This document shows, in pieces, positions 1 to 7,902 of a stretch of DNA of 45,962 bases. Source of the DNA: Gillisia hiemivivida (lineage in GTDB: Bacteria > Bacteroidota > Bacteroidia > Flavobacteriales > Flavobacteriaceae); contig NZ_VORY01000023.1 in NCBI RefSeq assembly GCF_007997295.1, positions 1-45,962 on the forward strand. The letters are read 5' to 3'. A program made the position numbers and the translations under genes. Below the pieces are notes generated by a model. It was not told the DNA's origin and ran no database searches. It worked only from the letters and a program-made list of their open reading frames with translations. Positions within the stretch are counted from its first letter, which is position 1; every line of letters starts with the position of its first letter.

Positions 1-124
1 TATAAAAGGATAAGGTCCTATCTATCGGTCGATATATCTTATGATTATCTAGCCATCGGTTGACTCTTACCCCCTTTCACTTATATCTGTAAAACTAGAA
101 ATTTATTCCAAATGCAAACATAGG

Positions 125-213
125 AGCCATCGGGATGCCTAGAATTTTTAAAAATATTTTCCTCCCAAACCATCGGGACATACCTCGTGGGCTTGCCCCG
201 AGGTTCTTGATTC
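125..213 (+). repeat. Partial copy of dispersed hairpin repeat
   Basis: This is the right-hand part of the intergenic element found more completely near 2053, 13423 and 37221. It has the A/T-rich spacer and then an imperfect hairpin in which CCTCG and GGGC pair with GCCC and GAGG (about 183-203), followed by the shared ending TTCTTGATT. The left-hand CCCTCATTGAGGG hairpin is missing. A more degraded version of the same right end seems to follow at about 230-260. The rest of 1-265 holds no gene that I can see. Confidence 0.6.
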
Positions 214-265
214 TATCCTGCTCTTTAATGGAAAATACCTTTTGGGTTTTCCCGAGATTTTTAAA

Positions 266-2023
266 TTAATTTGAAATTATCACTTTTTTGGAAATTATAG
301 TATCATCCTTATTAGTTATTTTAAGAATATATAATCCTTTGCTCAATTTTCTGGTAGAAAATTCATGGTAATTCTCGTTGGTAATTCCTTTTTTCTCAAA
401 GATCTTCTTGCCTAAACTGTCAAAAAGTACAATATCTCTCGGAGTAGATTTATCAGGAATTCTTATTTCTAATCTAGATTCGGGATTGTTCTGGAATATG
501 CTGAAATTGGTAATATCTTTTACTATATCCCAATTTATATAGATCTGCTCCTTGTTTGTGTAGGTGATTTTAAATCTTTCAGAATATTCGCCAGCCTCCA
601 AATTAAACTTAATTGGCCCATTACTTAGATTGTAATACTGGTTAGTAGAAGAATCCAATAGAAATACTTTGGATGTTATTCGTTTTATTTCAGCAATACT
701 AAAAACGATCTCTGAAGTTTCTGAAAGCACTATAAAAAGGGGGATTTCTTCAAGCTCATCTAATGGCCTAACATTAATAATATAATTCTCGTCTTCAATC
801 ATCCAACCCGCATCAGAGCTCAAGTATTCAGGATTAATGGCATCCATTGCATGATCTGCTGCTTTTGTGGCGTTATCGCGCAGCACCAAAAGTATTTGCC
901 TAATGTAGTTGTTCTGTAATTCGATATTTAACCTTAACATGGGGAACTCCTCCTCAGTTTCTAAGCCTTTTCCGCCTCCTTTTTTGGATTTGAACTCAGA
1001 TAAAAGCTGATCTTCTTTTATAAAGTTCCGGTATTTATTATCGAATGTGATTTTTCCATCTTGGCTTCCAATTACAATAAAGCCTTGACCTATTGGAGAG
1101 AACCTTCTGGCGTAATAAGCTCCAATAGTTCCTCCTTCTGAAATTGTATTCCCATAGCCATCAAACTTATTGAAGATAGCCGGCACATATCCGTAAATCC
1201 CCCCTCCCGGAGAATAGGCGCCATAACCGCCCTCATATTCTTTCAAATAGTGAGAATCTATATTTTTAGAATCCCAGAAATAAGCAATTCCCGTAGTGCT
1301 TTTATTATCCTGAAGAAAGGCATTAAGGTCTAAAGCAGAAGGGTAGGGGTTCCCAATAAGTTTATTGCTTTCTTCCTGAATGTCTAATTCATAAACTCCT
1401 GAATTTGGTTTTCCTCGGAGATCATAACGTTGTTGGTTTCCAGGGTTGTTAGGGATATTATAGATGTTTATGGAGGTGTTCGTACCATTCACTCCCTTCA
1501 TGGTAAACCCTTCTCCTGGCTGAATATTAAAATTGTTCCCAATAAATTCCCAGTCGGAATATTCGTAGCCAGAAAATTTATAGATCCATTTATTAGAGAT
1601 GCTTAATGGTTGAGAAGTTCCATTATAGTTTGAAGTGATTATTGCTGGCTGACTTTCAGTTTTGGTAACTGGATCAAAAAATAGATTCCCGAAGGAATTA
1701 TTAGAGCTAGTATTACTAACCGGCATGCTCCAATAATTATAAGTAAAATCACTTGCATTTCCTTCTTGAAATAGAGAGATAATTCCATCTCCACTATTTT
1801 TAGAATTGGATTTTCCTTGGATTAACTGTGCTTCTTTTCTTAAATAAATACTGGGTCTTGGTTTCTCTCCAAGATTAGATGTTAAATGAATTCCTTGTTC
1901 TACATACACCAGTGCACCTTCAGAATACAAGTAGGTATCTAAATCTTGATATGGTTTTATGTTTAATTGACAATGTGCGTAGAATGGTACAATAAATAGT
2001 ACTAAAATGTATATTTGCCTCAT
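266..2023 (-). CDS. Secreted protein with T9SS type A sorting domain
   Basis: A 585-residue exported protein of unknown function. Residues 1-19 form a signal peptide (short basic start, hydrophobic core, CHCQ-like end). The last 80 or so residues have the layout of a type A (Por secretion system) sorting domain: an F-N-P-type turn, an IVLFDSLGKKIFE strand pair, and an ending like LSKGLYILKITNKDDTIISKK. By family knowledge it should cross the outer membrane by T9SS, lose this tail and be attached to the surface or released. The middle is rich in Asn, Gly, Ser and Tyr and contains no domain I can name. It is followed downstream by a hairpin repeat and stands divergent from the gene pair starting at 2234. 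Export is well supported; the function is not. Confidence 0.85.
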   Translation of the reverse strand: MRQIYILVLFIVPFYAHCQLNIKPYQDLDTYLYSEGALVYVEQGIHLTSNLGEKPRPSIYLRKEAQLIQGKSNSKNSGDGIISLFQEGNASDFTYNYWSMPVSNTSSNNSFGNLFFDPVTKTESQPAIITSNYNGTSQPLSISNKWIYKFSGYEYSDWEFIGNNFNIQPGEGFTMKGVNGTNTSINIYNIPNNPGNQQRYDLRGKPNSGVYELDIQEESNKLIGNPYPSALDLNAFLQDNKSTTGIAYFWDSKNIDSHYLKEYEGGYGAYSPGGGIYGYVPAIFNKFDGYGNTISEGGTIGAYYARRFSPIGQGFIVIGSQDGKITFDNKYRNFIKEDQLLSEFKSKKGGGKGLETEEEFPMLRLNIELQNNYIRQILLVLRDNATKAADHAMDAINPEYLSSDAGWMIEDENYIINVRPLDELEEIPLFIVLSETSEIVFSIAEIKRITSKVFLLDSSTNQYYNLSNGPIKFNLEAGEYSERFKITYTNKEQIYINWDIVKDITNFSIFQNNPESRLEIRIPDKSTPRDIVLFDSLGKKIFEKKGITNENYHEFSTRKLSKGLYILKITNKDDTIISKKVIISN

Positions 2024-2052
2024 CGCCTTAATATTTTAATTAAAAATAGTGC

Positions 2053-2182
2053 TTTAATCCCTCATTGAGGGTTTGATTACCCGAGGCCAGCCCAAAAAGA
2101 ATTTCATTCAGGCGGGCTTGCCTCGATTATTTAAAAGAATTTTCGGATTCCATACCTTGTGTGCTTGCCCCGAAGTTCTTAT
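2053..2182 (+). repeat. Dispersed three-hairpin intergenic repeat, copy B
   Basis: A nearly full copy of the dispersed element. It starts with TTAATCCCTCATTGAGGG (perfect 6-bp stem, one-base loop), continues with a hairpin between CGAGGCCAGCCC and GGGCTTGCCTCG (about 2092-2133), then an A/T-rich spacer, and ends with a third weaker hairpin and GTTCTTATTTT. It lies in the gap between two divergent genes. It matches the reverse complement of 13423-13546 over most of its length. Confidence 0.75.
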
Positions 2183-2233
2183 TTTAAGTGAATATAGGTA
2201 TTTAAGTCTTTAAGTGTTAATTATCAGTACATT

Positions 2234-2440
2234 ATGAATAAAAAATACGGTCAACTCATCAATACAATCCTTATCGTAATTGGGGGCGCAATAATAATTT
2301 ATACTATTTCTGAAGAGGATAGAAACCAATATTTACAGGTCTTGGGTTTGGTCATCATTATGTTTGGATTGTACCGAGCTACCAATTTTTGGATTGAAAC
2401 AAAGGATGATGAGGACGAAAATAATGAAGAAAAATCTTAA
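2234..2440 (+). CDS. Small two-helix inner-membrane protein
   Basis: A 68-residue protein with two predicted transmembrane segments (about residues 8-24 and 35-51) separated by a short charged loop, and an acidic C-terminal tail rich in Asp, Glu and Asn. Both segments are rich in Ile, Val and Gly. No known domain is recognisable. The stop codon is two bases before the start of the Smr-domain gene, so the two are almost certainly co-transcribed and may be translationally coupled. Function unknown. Confidence 0.7.
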   Translation: MNKKYGQLINTILIVIGGAIIIYTISEEDRNQYLQVLGLVIIMFGLYRATNFWIETKDDEDENNEEKS

Positions 2441-2442
2441 GT

Positions 2443-2994
2443 ATGAAGTTTGAAGTTAATGATAGAGTAGAGGTATTGGATGATGCTTTAAAAGGAAAAG
2501 TTATTAATATAGATGGGGAAACTATTTATGTAGAAACGTCTGAAGGTTTTTTAATGGAATTTCATGCTTCAGAATTAGTTAAGATTGAAGAGGAGCAGAG
2601 TAGAATGATAGCTTCAGAGAATATTTCTATTTCAGATATAATTAAGGAAAAGCAACCTACAAAACGGGCGAAATCTGTAAAAGTAAAACCTAAAGAACGC
2701 AACGCTCCACCTATGGAAGTGGATCTGCATATCGAGAAATTGGTGAATTCCTATAGAGGAATGAGCAATTTCGATATCTTAAACATTCAGTTGGAAACAG
2801 CCAAACGACAGATTAATTTTGCTATTAGTAAACGAATCCCAAAGATCGTATTTATACACGGAGTGGGCGAGGGAGTTCTAAAAGCTGAACTAGATTATCT
2901 ACTAGGGCGATATGATAACCTTAAATTTTACGACGCGAATTTCCAGAAGTATGGCTTAGGAGCTACCGAAGTTTATATTTATCAGAATTCTTAG
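2443..2994 (+). CDS. Smr-domain protein (MutS2 C-terminal-like)
   Basis: A 183-residue protein. Residues 1-50 look like a small beta-barrel (KOW/SH3-like: DRVEVLDDALKGKVINIDGE). A charged linker follows, then a C-terminal Smr domain from about residue 92 that begins EVDLHIEKL and carries the signature HGVGEGVLK (about 139-147), the family's HGxGxGxL nucleic-acid-binding or nicking loop. There is no MutS ATPase, so database names such as 'DNA mismatch repair protein MutS' would overstate the case. By family, Smr domains are nucleases or RNA/DNA-binding modules acting on recombination intermediates or stalled-ribosome mRNA. The stop overlaps the convergent lipoprotein gene by four bases. Confidence 0.85.
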   Translation: MKFEVNDRVEVLDDALKGKVINIDGETIYVETSEGFLMEFHASELVKIEEEQSRMIASENISISDIIKEKQPTKRAKSVKVKPKERNAPPMEVDLHIEKLVNSYRGMSNFDILNIQLETAKRQINFAISKRIPKIVFIHGVGEGVLKAELDYLLGRYDNLKFYDANFQKYGLGATEVYIYQNS

Positions 2995-3929
2995 TTATCA
3001 GTTTCAGTTGGTGTAGGTGCTATAATTAAATCTGTAGGGATTGAATTAAAATCTCCCAAATCATAGGATTGGAAAGAGATCACTTCTCCAGTACCATCTT
3101 GGCTTTGTAGTTGCAGATTTTCTATGGTAATTATAGATCTATATTTCACCGAAATTTTATTTTCCTTTACAAATGTTACTTCCAGAAAACTATTTGTAAC
3201 AGCTGGATTTAAGTAATTAGCTAAACCTTCAGCATTAGCGTTTTCTTGAACATTAGGATCTTGAAATGCCTCAGTAACTTCAAATTTAGTCTTTACTTCA
3301 TCTCCATCGTCATCTTCATCTAGATAATTTGGAGTGCCATCTTCATCGGTATCCCTAAATCTTCCGACAACAGGATCGTCATTAGCATTAGCAGTTTCAT
3401 TTTTAGTCAGTACATTATCTCCATCGTCGTCAATATCATCAACGTTCATAATCCCATCATCGTCTGTATCTTCATCTAATTCTTCTGCATCTAATACACC
3501 ATCACCATCTTTATCTGTAACACCTTCTAAATTTCTGTTTGTTGTTATTATAACTTTTCCCCCAACACTTATAAATTCCTCATTTACTTGTGGAGTACTT
3601 GGTGGAATATCGGAACAAAAATAAGTTGATGGTACAGTTCCATCATAGGTTCTATAAATAAGCCTGTTAGTGGAGGAGAGGTCAAATTCAATAGTGGGAT
3701 TGGTAGTTAAAACTTTAGATATCTCGGAAAAAGATGTACTAGTAGCTTGTAGGGAAATGGTTTCGAAAATATCATCATTATTTATTATGTATAAAACCTT
3801 TACTTTTCCTTCTTTCCCACAACTTACTAACTGAGCATCATCAAAATCAAAGTTGTTTATTATAATATCACCATCATCACAAGAAGTAAATCCAATAAAT
3901 AAAAATGCTATATAAAAATACTTGCGCAT
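2991..3929 (-). CDS. Asp-rich lipoprotein with thrombospondin type 3-like repeats
   Basis: About 312 residues from the ATG at 3929; an upstream in-frame TTG at 3947 would add only six residues and is unlikely. The N-terminus is a lipoprotein signal (FLFIGFTSC, lipobox Cys at residue 17). Residues about 137-212 are packed with motifs like DKDGDGVLD, DTDDDG and DEDGTPNYLDEDDDGD, the pattern of calcium-binding thrombospondin type 3 repeats. The flanks are predicted beta-rich and unassigned. It is likely a calcium-binding surface or periplasmic lipoprotein. A good TATTTTTG promoter box lies just upstream. It converges on the Smr gene with a four-base overlap. Confidence 0.8.
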   Translation of the reverse strand: MRKYFYIAFLFIGFTSCDDGDIIINNFDFDDAQLVSCGKEGKVKVLYIINNDDIFETISLQATSTSFSEISKVLTTNPTIEFDLSSTNRLIYRTYDGTVPSTYFCSDIPPSTPQVNEEFISVGGKVIITTNRNLEGVTDKDGDGVLDAEELDEDTDDDGIMNVDDIDDDGDNVLTKNETANANDDPVVGRFRDTDEDGTPNYLDEDDDGDEVKTKFEVTEAFQDPNVQENANAEGLANYLNPAVTNSFLEVTFVKENKISVKYRSIITIENLQLQSQDGTGEVISFQSYDLGDFNSIPTDLIIAPTPTETDN

Positions 3930-3944
3930 AGTTTTCGTTTTCAA

Positions 3945-3952
3945 CAAAAATA
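3945..3952 (-). promoter_or_regulatory. Bacteroidota -7 box (TATTTTTG) for the Asp-rich lipoprotein
   Basis: On the minus strand TATTTTTG matches the Bacteroidota consensus TAnnTTTG and ends 15 bases before the ATG at 3929. That would give a 5' leader of about 10 bases. I see no clear -33 TTTG partner. Confidence 0.5.
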
Positions 3953-4002
3953 AAGCATTAGGATTTTATAGCAGAGCATCCCTAAAATAATTTTATTTCT
4001 TT

Positions 4003-4010
4003 TATTTTTG
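4003..4010 (+). promoter_or_regulatory. Bacteroidota -7 box (TATTTTTG) for cysteine desulfurase
   Basis: TATTTTTG ends six bases before the ATG at 4017. Transcription normally starts a few bases after this box, so the mRNA may be leaderless or nearly so. No clear -33 TTG is seen. A mirror-image box on the other strand (3945-3952) serves the divergent gene. Confidence 0.5.
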
Positions 4011-4016
4011 CACCCG

Positions 4017-5165
4017 ATGAGAAAAGTATATTTAGATAGTGCCGCAACCACGCAAATCCGTGATGAAGTTATAGATAGAATGACGACCACAATGAAAGAT
4101 TTTTACGGAAATCCTTCTTCTATACATAGTTACGGTAGGTCATCTAAATCTTTAATTGAGAACGCTAGGAAGACGATAGCTAACATATTAAATGTAACTG
4201 CTGCTGAAATAATCTTTACATCAGGGGGAACCGAAGCCGATAATCTGGCTTTGAATTCTGCCGTGCGAGATCTTGGAGTGAAAAGAATTATCACTTCTAA
4301 AATAGAACATCACGCGGTTTTGTATACTGTAGACCAGCTTAAGGAGAGCTATGAGATAGAGGTAGAATATGTAAATATAGATGCTAAGGGTAATGTAGAC
4401 CTTGTGCATTTAGAAGAATTACTAGCCAATACTGAAGTAAAAACTTTGGTGAGTTTAATGCATGTAAACAACGAAATAGGGAATTTACTGGATGTTCAAA
4501 AAGTAGGAACCTTATGCAAAGACCATAAAGCCTTATTTCACTGTGATGCTGTGCAATCTATAGGGCATTATAATATAGATCTTAAGGAAACGCCTATAGA
4601 TTTTACAGCCGTGAGCGCTCATAAATTTCACGGTCCAAAAGGTGTTGGATTTGCATTTATTCGTAAAAACAGCGGACTTAAACCTTTGATTTTTGGAGGA
4701 GAACAGGAACGTGGGCAGCGTGCCGGGACAGAGAGTGTGCATAATATTGTTGGCTTGGAAGAAGCTTTTAAACTGGCTTATGCGAATCTAGAAGAAGAGC
4801 AAGCCTATGTGAGTTCTTTAAAAACTTATTTTATAGAGCAATTAGAAGAAAATATTCCTGGAGTTAAATTCAATGGGAACTGCAAGGATTTTTCCAGAAG
4901 CACATATACTTTAGTAAATATTTGCTTACCAATTCCACCGGAAAAAGCCTTGATGTTATTGTTTCAATTAGATCTTAAAGGAATTGCTTGCTCTAAAGGT
5001 TCTGCTTGCCAGAGTGGAAGCGACAAAGGTTCTCATGTTTTAAGTGCTTTTCTTTCTGAAGAAGATATGAGAAAACCTTCTCTTAGGTTTTCATTCTCAA
5101 GATTCAATACAAAAGAGGAGTTGGATTATGTGATCTCTGTACTCAAAGAATTTATGGAGGGTTAA
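4017..5165 (+). CDS. Cysteine desulfurase (NifS/IscS family)
   Basis: A 382-residue PLP enzyme that removes sulfur from L-cysteine, giving alanine and an enzyme persulfide for Fe-S cluster or thio-cofactor synthesis. The N-terminus YLDSAATT is typical. TSGGTEADN (about 68-76) is the PLP phosphate site, and SAHKFHGPKG holds the Schiff-base lysine (about K203). GSACQSGS holds the catalytic cysteine (about C331), with a second Cys at about 325. I chose the ATG at 4017; the TTG at 4008 lies inside the promoter box. No IscU or other iron-sulfur gene is beside it, so its specific partner is not shown by context. A fragment of the hairpin repeat begins at its stop codon. Confidence 0.93.
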   Translation: MRKVYLDSAATTQIRDEVIDRMTTTMKDFYGNPSSIHSYGRSSKSLIENARKTIANILNVTAAEIIFTSGGTEADNLALNSAVRDLGVKRIITSKIEHHAVLYTVDQLKESYEIEVEYVNIDAKGNVDLVHLEELLANTEVKTLVSLMHVNNEIGNLLDVQKVGTLCKDHKALFHCDAVQSIGHYNIDLKETPIDFTAVSAHKFHGPKGVGFAFIRKNSGLKPLIFGGEQERGQRAGTESVHNIVGLEEAFKLAYANLEEEQAYVSSLKTYFIEQLEENIPGVKFNGNCKDFSRSTYTLVNICLPIPPEKALMLLFQLDLKGIACSKGSACQSGSDKGSHVLSAFLSEEDMRKPSLRFSFSRFNTKEELDYVISVLKEFMEG

Positions 5166-5180
5166 ACCCTCATCGAGGGC
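5160..5180 (+). repeat. Fragment of hairpin repeat at the nifS-like stop codon
   Basis: TTAAACCCTCATCGAGGG is the left end of the dispersed repeat with small changes, and its TTAA supplies the TAA stop of the cysteine desulfurase. The CCCTC/GAGGG stem sits between two convergent genes, and a T-rich run follows at about 5200-5207, so it may help end transcription. Confidence 0.5.
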
Positions 5181-5226
5181 ATATTTCCTTCAAGCCTTTT
5201 TTAATATTTAGAAAATATTTTTTATT

Positions 5227-6915
5227 CTATTTCCTAAAGAAAGTAGCTTCGTAGGTATTGCTGTTACCTACATTATCTATAACGATCAGCTTCAATTTAT
5301 TTTCGGTTTCAGTAAGTATAGCATCACTAAAATCATGTGTTAAAGTATTGTTCTTATATTCGTATTCCATCAATATGAACTTTCCATTAACAGTTGCTCG
5401 ATAACTTTTTATTCCTGAAAGATCGTCGGATATTCTTACTTTCAAATTTTCATTACTGGAGATCCATTGCCCATCTTTAAAGTTTACAGGAGATATGGAA
5501 GGTGGTTTGACATCTGAAGCCAAAGTATAATCTCCAAAAGTGCGGACACCGGTAGTGAACCTATTCTCTTTTTTATAGGTAGTAGAATAGCTGAGTCTTC
5601 CTCTATATCCTAATTTGGCAATAAACATCTTTTCCTTACTTTCTTCAGAATACTCGCTTACATCAAAACCAATAGTGATATTGCTATGGATGGGAGTATT
5701 GTCCTCGTGAAAATGAATGGTGTCTCCAGTGAAAGAAATATCCAGAAAAGTATCTTCATATAAACTTCCTTTTGGAATATATACATCAATCCCGTTTTCT
5801 TCCACAGTAAATGCTTCATTAGCTTTTACCAGGTAATCGGTCTCTTTGGTGTTTTTCGTGATCGTATTGGTGGGTTGCTGCCCTTTAATAGGCACTCGAA
5901 TTATTCGCTGATTCCCGGCAAAATCAAGGATAGTAATATTATACAAATAGGTTAAACTATCTTGAATATTAATAGTTCCTTTATCTACAACATTTCTATA
6001 TACACTTAAAGGATTACTCGGTTGTACGTATAATCTTGTGATCCTGCTTTTATTGTTACTGAAATATTCATAATCTATCAGCTGATTTAAATGTCTCGTT
6101 TCTGCAAATGAAAAACGATCGAAATTTAGCTGAAAAATGTTATCTCCATTCAGATTTGTATCAATCTGATAGATCCCATTGTTATTTGGAGCTCCATCCA
6201 GTTTATCTGTAGTATTTACGCCAAAGCCAATTTCTCCACAAGCATCTACTTGTTCAGCTTTAAAAGAACCATCTTTTAGCGGAGTAAGTTTTACTCGCTG
6301 TCTCTCTCCAGAACCATTTACATGAGCATTCTCTCCTAATGGATATACCCACAAGCTATTTACAGTGGGAGCTTGTGTATCCTTGATCTCAATTCCGAAT
6401 AAATTAGGATTCATAGGTCGTTGTTGCCCATCCCTTATTTCAAAATGCAAATGCGGACCACCGCTTCCTCCCGTATTACCACTCATAGCAACTAATTCAC
6501 TGGCAGAAACTTTTAGTTCATCTGCTTTTGGAAAAAGCTCAATTTCATAGGTTTCTTTCGCGTATTGCTGCTTTTTGATATAGGCTTCTATTGCTGGAGA
6601 AAATTTTTGAAGATGTCCATAAACAGTAGTGTATCCGTTTGGATGTTGAATATAAAGGGCCTTACCGTATCCGTAGTGCTGGATATTAATTCTGCTTACA
6701 AAGCCATCTCCTGCGGCCAATACTTGCAATCCTTCACGTTGTTGTGTCTTTATATCCATCCCAGAGTGAAAGTGATTGGAACGCAATTCTCCAAAAGTAC
6801 CTGAGAGCACTAAGTCTACAGCTAGGGGGTTTTTAAAGAAATCTGCAGGTATTTTGGATTGAGCTTGAATAGCAGCAGTAAAAAGTAATAATGTTAGGGT
6901 TAGGGTCTTCTTCAT
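5227..6915 (-). CDS. M23-family zinc metallopeptidase (murein endopeptidase-like)
   Basis: About 562 residues from the ATG at 6915, which gives a clean signal peptide ending AAIQAQ; in-frame ATGs at 6921 and 6933 would only lengthen the n-region. The LytM/M23 domain is N-terminal (about residues 44-170), with zinc and catalytic residues in HFHSGMD (H50, D54), YGH (H101) and GPHLHFE (H155, H157), so all key residues are present. The long C-terminal part (about 180-562) is beta-rich, probably Ig-like or regulatory. By family it cuts peptide cross-links in peptidoglycan or activates such enzymes in the periplasm. It is transcribed alone, divergent from the ZapA cluster. Confidence 0.9.
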   Translation of the reverse strand: MKKTLTLTLLLFTAAIQAQSKIPADFFKNPLAVDLVLSGTFGELRSNHFHSGMDIKTQQREGLQVLAAGDGFVSRINIQHYGYGKALYIQHPNGYTTVYGHLQKFSPAIEAYIKKQQYAKETYEIELFPKADELKVSASELVAMSGNTGGSGGPHLHFEIRDGQQRPMNPNLFGIEIKDTQAPTVNSLWVYPLGENAHVNGSGERQRVKLTPLKDGSFKAEQVDACGEIGFGVNTTDKLDGAPNNNGIYQIDTNLNGDNIFQLNFDRFSFAETRHLNQLIDYEYFSNNKSRITRLYVQPSNPLSVYRNVVDKGTINIQDSLTYLYNITILDFAGNQRIIRVPIKGQQPTNTITKNTKETDYLVKANEAFTVEENGIDVYIPKGSLYEDTFLDISFTGDTIHFHEDNTPIHSNITIGFDVSEYSEESKEKMFIAKLGYRGRLSYSTTYKKENRFTTGVRTFGDYTLASDVKPPSISPVNFKDGQWISSNENLKVRISDDLSGIKSYRATVNGKFILMEYEYKNNTLTHDFSDAILTETENKLKLIVIDNVGNSNTYEATFFRK

Positions 6916-7038
6916 AGTCATATAAAACAGCATTTTTATGGGGGGATAAATATAATTAAACTTTTAGAGATAATTAAAGCTTTGGTTTAATGTAACTTAG
7001 ATTAAATTTCACCTATTTTGAAAATAGCTATAAAAGTA

Positions 7039-7069
7039 TTGGGAAATTTCAAGCGGTATGTTAACTTTG
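7039..7069 (+). promoter_or_regulatory. Promoter for the ZapA cluster (TTG-20-TAACTTTG)
   Basis: TTG at 7039-7041 and TAACTTTG at 7062-7069 are separated by 20 bases, close to the Bacteroidota vegetative consensus (TTTG, about 19 bases, TAnnTTTG). The predicted start of transcription is near 7074, about 23 bases before the ATG at 7097. Confidence 0.6.
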
Positions 7070-7096
7070 TGAATATTAGTAGCGCGTTAAGCTTTT

Positions 7097-7387
7097 ATGA
7101 GTGATCTAACCGAAATAGTTGATAGTCTTGAAAATAGAATTAGCAAGTTGCTTCATAAGTATGAAGCTACAAAGCAGTCACAACATTCAATTCAGGAAGA
7201 ATTAGCAATTTTGAAATTGGAAAATGAACGTTTATCTGAAGAAGTGAAAAATTCAGAAAAACGAATTCATACACTAAAAGCCGCCAACGCGATGCTAGGC
7301 AGTAACGATTATAAGAAAGAGACTAAGCTCAAAATAAACGGTTTAATAAGGGAAATTGATCAATGTATTGTTCAACTTTCAGAATAA
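7097..7387 (+). CDS. Small coiled-coil protein next to ZapA (ZapB-like in form)
   Basis: A 96-residue soluble protein that is almost entirely heptad-like coiled coil (about residues 5-65: SLENRISKLL then repeated Leu, Glu and Lys), ending in a short helical tail. It starts nine bases upstream of zapA in the same direction, behind a good promoter. Size and structure recall ZapB, and position suggests a role in cell division with ZapA and FtsZ, but this is inference: coiled coils give weak homology and I see no diagnostic motif. Confidence 0.7.
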   Translation: MSDLTEIVDSLENRISKLLHKYEATKQSQHSIQEELAILKLENERLSEEVKNSEKRIHTLKAANAMLGSNDYKKETKLKINGLIREIDQCIVQLSE

Positions 7388-7396
7388 AAAGAATTA

Positions 7397-7690
7397 ATGT
7401 CCGACAAGCTTAAAATTAAATTATCTATTGCAGATCGCGTGTATCCTCTCACCATTCAGGCTGAACAGGAAGAAGGCTTACGTATAGCTGCAAAGAAGAT
7501 AGAAGCGATGATTAAGCAATTTGAGCAAAGTTATGCCGTAAGGGATAAGCAAGATGTTTTGGCTATGTGTGCCTTACAGTTTGCGGCCCAGACCGAGCAA
7601 AAATCTATAGATAATTCTAGCGAAGTGAAACTGATGGAAGAAAAATTGAGGTCACTCAATAATCTTCTTCAGGAACAATTAGCTACCTAG
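7397..7690 (+). CDS. zapA: Cell division protein ZapA
   Basis: A 97-residue protein with the ZapA layout: a short N-terminal beta region (KIKLSIADRVYPLTI), then EEGLRIAAKKIEAMIKQF and a long C-terminal dimerisation coiled coil. ZapA binds FtsZ and bundles its filaments at the division site. A small coiled-coil gene precedes it, and a 6S-like RNA and RNase Y follow. The placement of 6S RNA behind zapA echoes the arrangement in proteobacteria, which supports the identification. Confidence 0.88.
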   Translation: MSDKLKIKLSIADRVYPLTIQAEQEEGLRIAAKKIEAMIKQFEQSYAVRDKQDVLAMCALQFAAQTEQKSIDNSSEVKLMEEKLRSLNNLLQEQLAT

Positions 7691-7699
7691 TTCTTTTAA

Positions 7700-7885
7700 A
7701 TAGCATTAAGGTTTACTGCCTGTATTAGTGATATATATTTGATAAACTCAACACGAATTCTTTAAAAAGGGTGAGTTTAAGTTGTAAAAGCGAGCCGTCT
7801 TCGAGCGGATACTTGATCAGCTTGTTAACCCTATACTTATTTTACGGAGTTTATACAAAATTTGATCTAGTACAGGCTTTTTTAT
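7700..7885 (+). ncRNA. ssrS: 6S-like RNA (6S-Flavo type), probable
   Basis: The 212-base gap between zapA and rny has no ORF but folds as a long closed hairpin. GCCTGTA at 7718-7724 pairs perfectly with TACAGGC at 7871-7877, and GATAAACTC at 7741-7749 pairs with GAGTTTATAC at 7847-7856 with one bulge. A smaller CCGTCTTCGAGCGG hairpin is near the apex (about 7795-7808). The closing stem is followed directly by a T run (7878-7883), which would end the transcript. Length (about 160-180 bases), rod shape and position downstream of zapA fit 6S RNA, the decoy that binds RNA polymerase in stationary phase. Exact ends are approximate and the name is inference from structure and context. Confidence 0.68.
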
Positions 7886-7902
7886 ACAATTAAATTAAAT
7901 AT

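Noticed and set aside
3334-3624. Ser-rich open frame on the plus strand
   Set aside because: It is the antisense of the Asp-rich repeats of the lipoprotein gene; the Ser/Pro bias follows from GAT codons read backwards.
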